This document shows positions 62,714 through 64,000 of a stretch of DNA of 64,000 bases, piece by piece. Source of the stretch: Mesaphorura yosii (lineage: Eukaryota; Arthropoda; Collembola; Poduromorpha; Tullbergiidae). The notes below the pieces were generated by a model. The model saw only the letters and a program-made list of their open reading frames with translations, had not been told where the DNA came from and ran no database searches. Both the position numbers and the translations under genes were made by a program. Each line of letters opens with the position of its first letter. Within the stretch, counting starts at the first letter, position 1. The stretch is from contig WIXG01000095.1 of NCBI GenBank assembly GCA_009869945.1, forward strand, positions 62,001 to 126,000, in the 5' to 3' direction.

Positions 62714-63957
62714 ATGCTGACGCGAAAAGAGCACCAGATTCTGGAGTTCTGTGGGTGGTTCGCATCCGTGACCGCGTTACTCTCATTTTCCTGGAATCGC
62801 AAAACCTCCTTGAACCAGTTGTCCGAAATAAACTCAATTTGGAGGCGGGCCATCGGCTACATCAATATTGGAGTTGGTGGATTACATAGTGGTTACTTAC
62901 TCGTCCGTTTTCTTCCCGGATTTGGCTACACAAGAGAAGATTGGCAGACATTCCCGTATCCCATTATGCTGCATCTGTTAATGACACTTGCGTACACCGT
63001 CACATTCATTATGCAAGTTCAAGCAGCTCCAAAAGTGAAAGACCTTACATACATCTTCAATCAACTGCTGAGCTTCAACAGAATCAATGGAAAGAAATAT
63101 TTGGCCATCGAATTTGCAGCCCGCACAAAACTAGACCGGTACTTAATCTGGTGTCCTGTGTGCTTCCTCCTCATGTGCACACCTTTCACGGCGCTGTCCA
63201 TCATAAAACCTTTGAACCAGCACAACGTTTATTCGATTCTACCCGATCAATGGCAAAATGGTTGGAGCCTTGCTGTTTGTGTTGGAATCGAGACTTGGAA
63301 CATGATGAAAGCAAGTTCAATGCTGTGGTTCACGTTCTACGTTGAATACGCGTACGTGAAAACGAGCATGTCTTGGATGAAGAAAATTCGGTAAGCACCA
63401 CGATATTAAATTGCAGATCCCAAAATTAGGCTTTGTAACCAATATTATGCTATTCATTTAGCTCAGACTGGCCAGTACCAAAACTGGACTACAAGCTCAG
63501 CTCAGTAAAAATGTACCGGTCTCTGAGTATATTAACAGCGTTGTACAACACTGGATTTTGTTTCACGCTCTTTCCAACTCTGAAAACAACGATGGAAATC
63601 GCAACAATCTTCTTTCTGTATGGAATCCTAAGATTTCATCACACAGCCGAGCTCTGGGTGTACATGATGTTCGTTTTCTTCGCTCCAACATTCATTTCCC
63701 TGCTTATCGGAGGAATTTCATGTATGACGTTCGTTAACGAGTTGTCACTGGAGCTGTTGCATGAATTCAAATTTGCAAGCATGAAAAATACTGAAGGGAC
63801 CGGAGTGGGTGGAAAAGTCCTGAGGAAGATGGTGGGCGCGTGTCAACCCATCTGCTGCAAGATTGCAGGACTCTTTTTCATGGAGAAGCGTACGAAGATA
63901 ATTTACATGTCCATGTTGTTTCAGTCGTTTATTTCTATTCTCATAGCAGTAGCTTGA
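62714..63957 (+). CDS. Gustatory-receptor-like multi-pass membrane protein D
   Basis: Two exons, 62714-63390 and 63462-63957, give about 390 residues. The start MLTRKEHQILEF and the blocks FNQLLSFNRINGKKYLAIEFA, MYRSLSILTALYNTGFCFTL, FPTLKTTMEIATIFFLYGILR and ACQPICCKIAGLFFMEKRTK show membership of the same family as A-C. It is clearly more diverged and lies on the opposite strand. The intron is the conserved phase-2 one (CG|C, Arg instead of Cys at the junction). As in gene B there is no intron after the FNR-x-NG motif. It ends FISILIAVA. A receptor role is inferred only. Confidence 0.6.
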
Positions 63958-64000
63958 AATTGAACCAATTAAATTCACGTGCTGGCAATCGGCTTGAATA

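Noticed and set aside
1-64000. CRISPR arrays, operons, prokaryotic mobile elements or ribosomal RNA
   Set aside because: No regularly spaced repeats, Shine-Dalgarno-led operons, insertion sequences or rRNA-like stretches were seen; all genes are spliced or otherwise eukaryotic.

Overview
This is a eukaryotic, almost certainly arthropod, window. Every multi-exon gene has GT-AG introns (one GC-AG), coding blocks are small, and most introns in the right half are about 50-150 bp. An allatostatin-C precursor and a cluster of multi-pass chemoreceptor-like proteins point to arthropods. A springtail (Collembola) or another early-branching hexapod with a compact genome fits best, but that is inference from gene style and not proven by any single sequence.

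Left half (1-38.9 kb): one large developmental-type gene on the + strand, a basonuclin/disconnected C2H2 zinc-finger gene. Nine exons were joined by reading frame: start exon 3244-3523, then 16726-16828, 28792-28898, 31350-31448, 32102-33050, 33127-33619, 33698-34050, 34137-34222 and 34299-34433. They are separated by introns of about 13.2 kb and 12.0 kb, then short ones. The long introns and flanks have no convincing other genes. They are rich in short tandem words (cryptic simplicity), as expected of a fast-evolving regulatory landscape around a transcription-factor gene.

Middle (39-52.8 kb): a dense run of unrelated genes. These are a TPR plus SET-domain protein without a MYND finger (-), an FKBP6/shutdown-like protein of the piRNA pathway (+, head-to-head with the SET gene), a CIP2A-like armadillo/coiled-coil protein (-, tail-to-tail with FKBP6 across a repeat holding a 58-bp perfect palindrome), an allatostatin-C prepropeptide (-), an intronless BTB-BACK-PHR protein (-), a possible 56-residue membrane micropeptide (-), and the complex I subunit NDUFB7 (+).

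Right end (55-64 kb): an unrecognised secreted, membrane- or GPI-anchored six-cysteine protein (+), then four related genes for receptors of about 390 residues with about seven membrane spans (three -, one + at the right end). Their number of introns differs from copy to copy. They are gustatory-receptor-like, but the family assignment is not certain.

All exon models were built by hand from splice consensus, phase continuity and similarity to remembered families or to sister copies. No transcript or database evidence was available.
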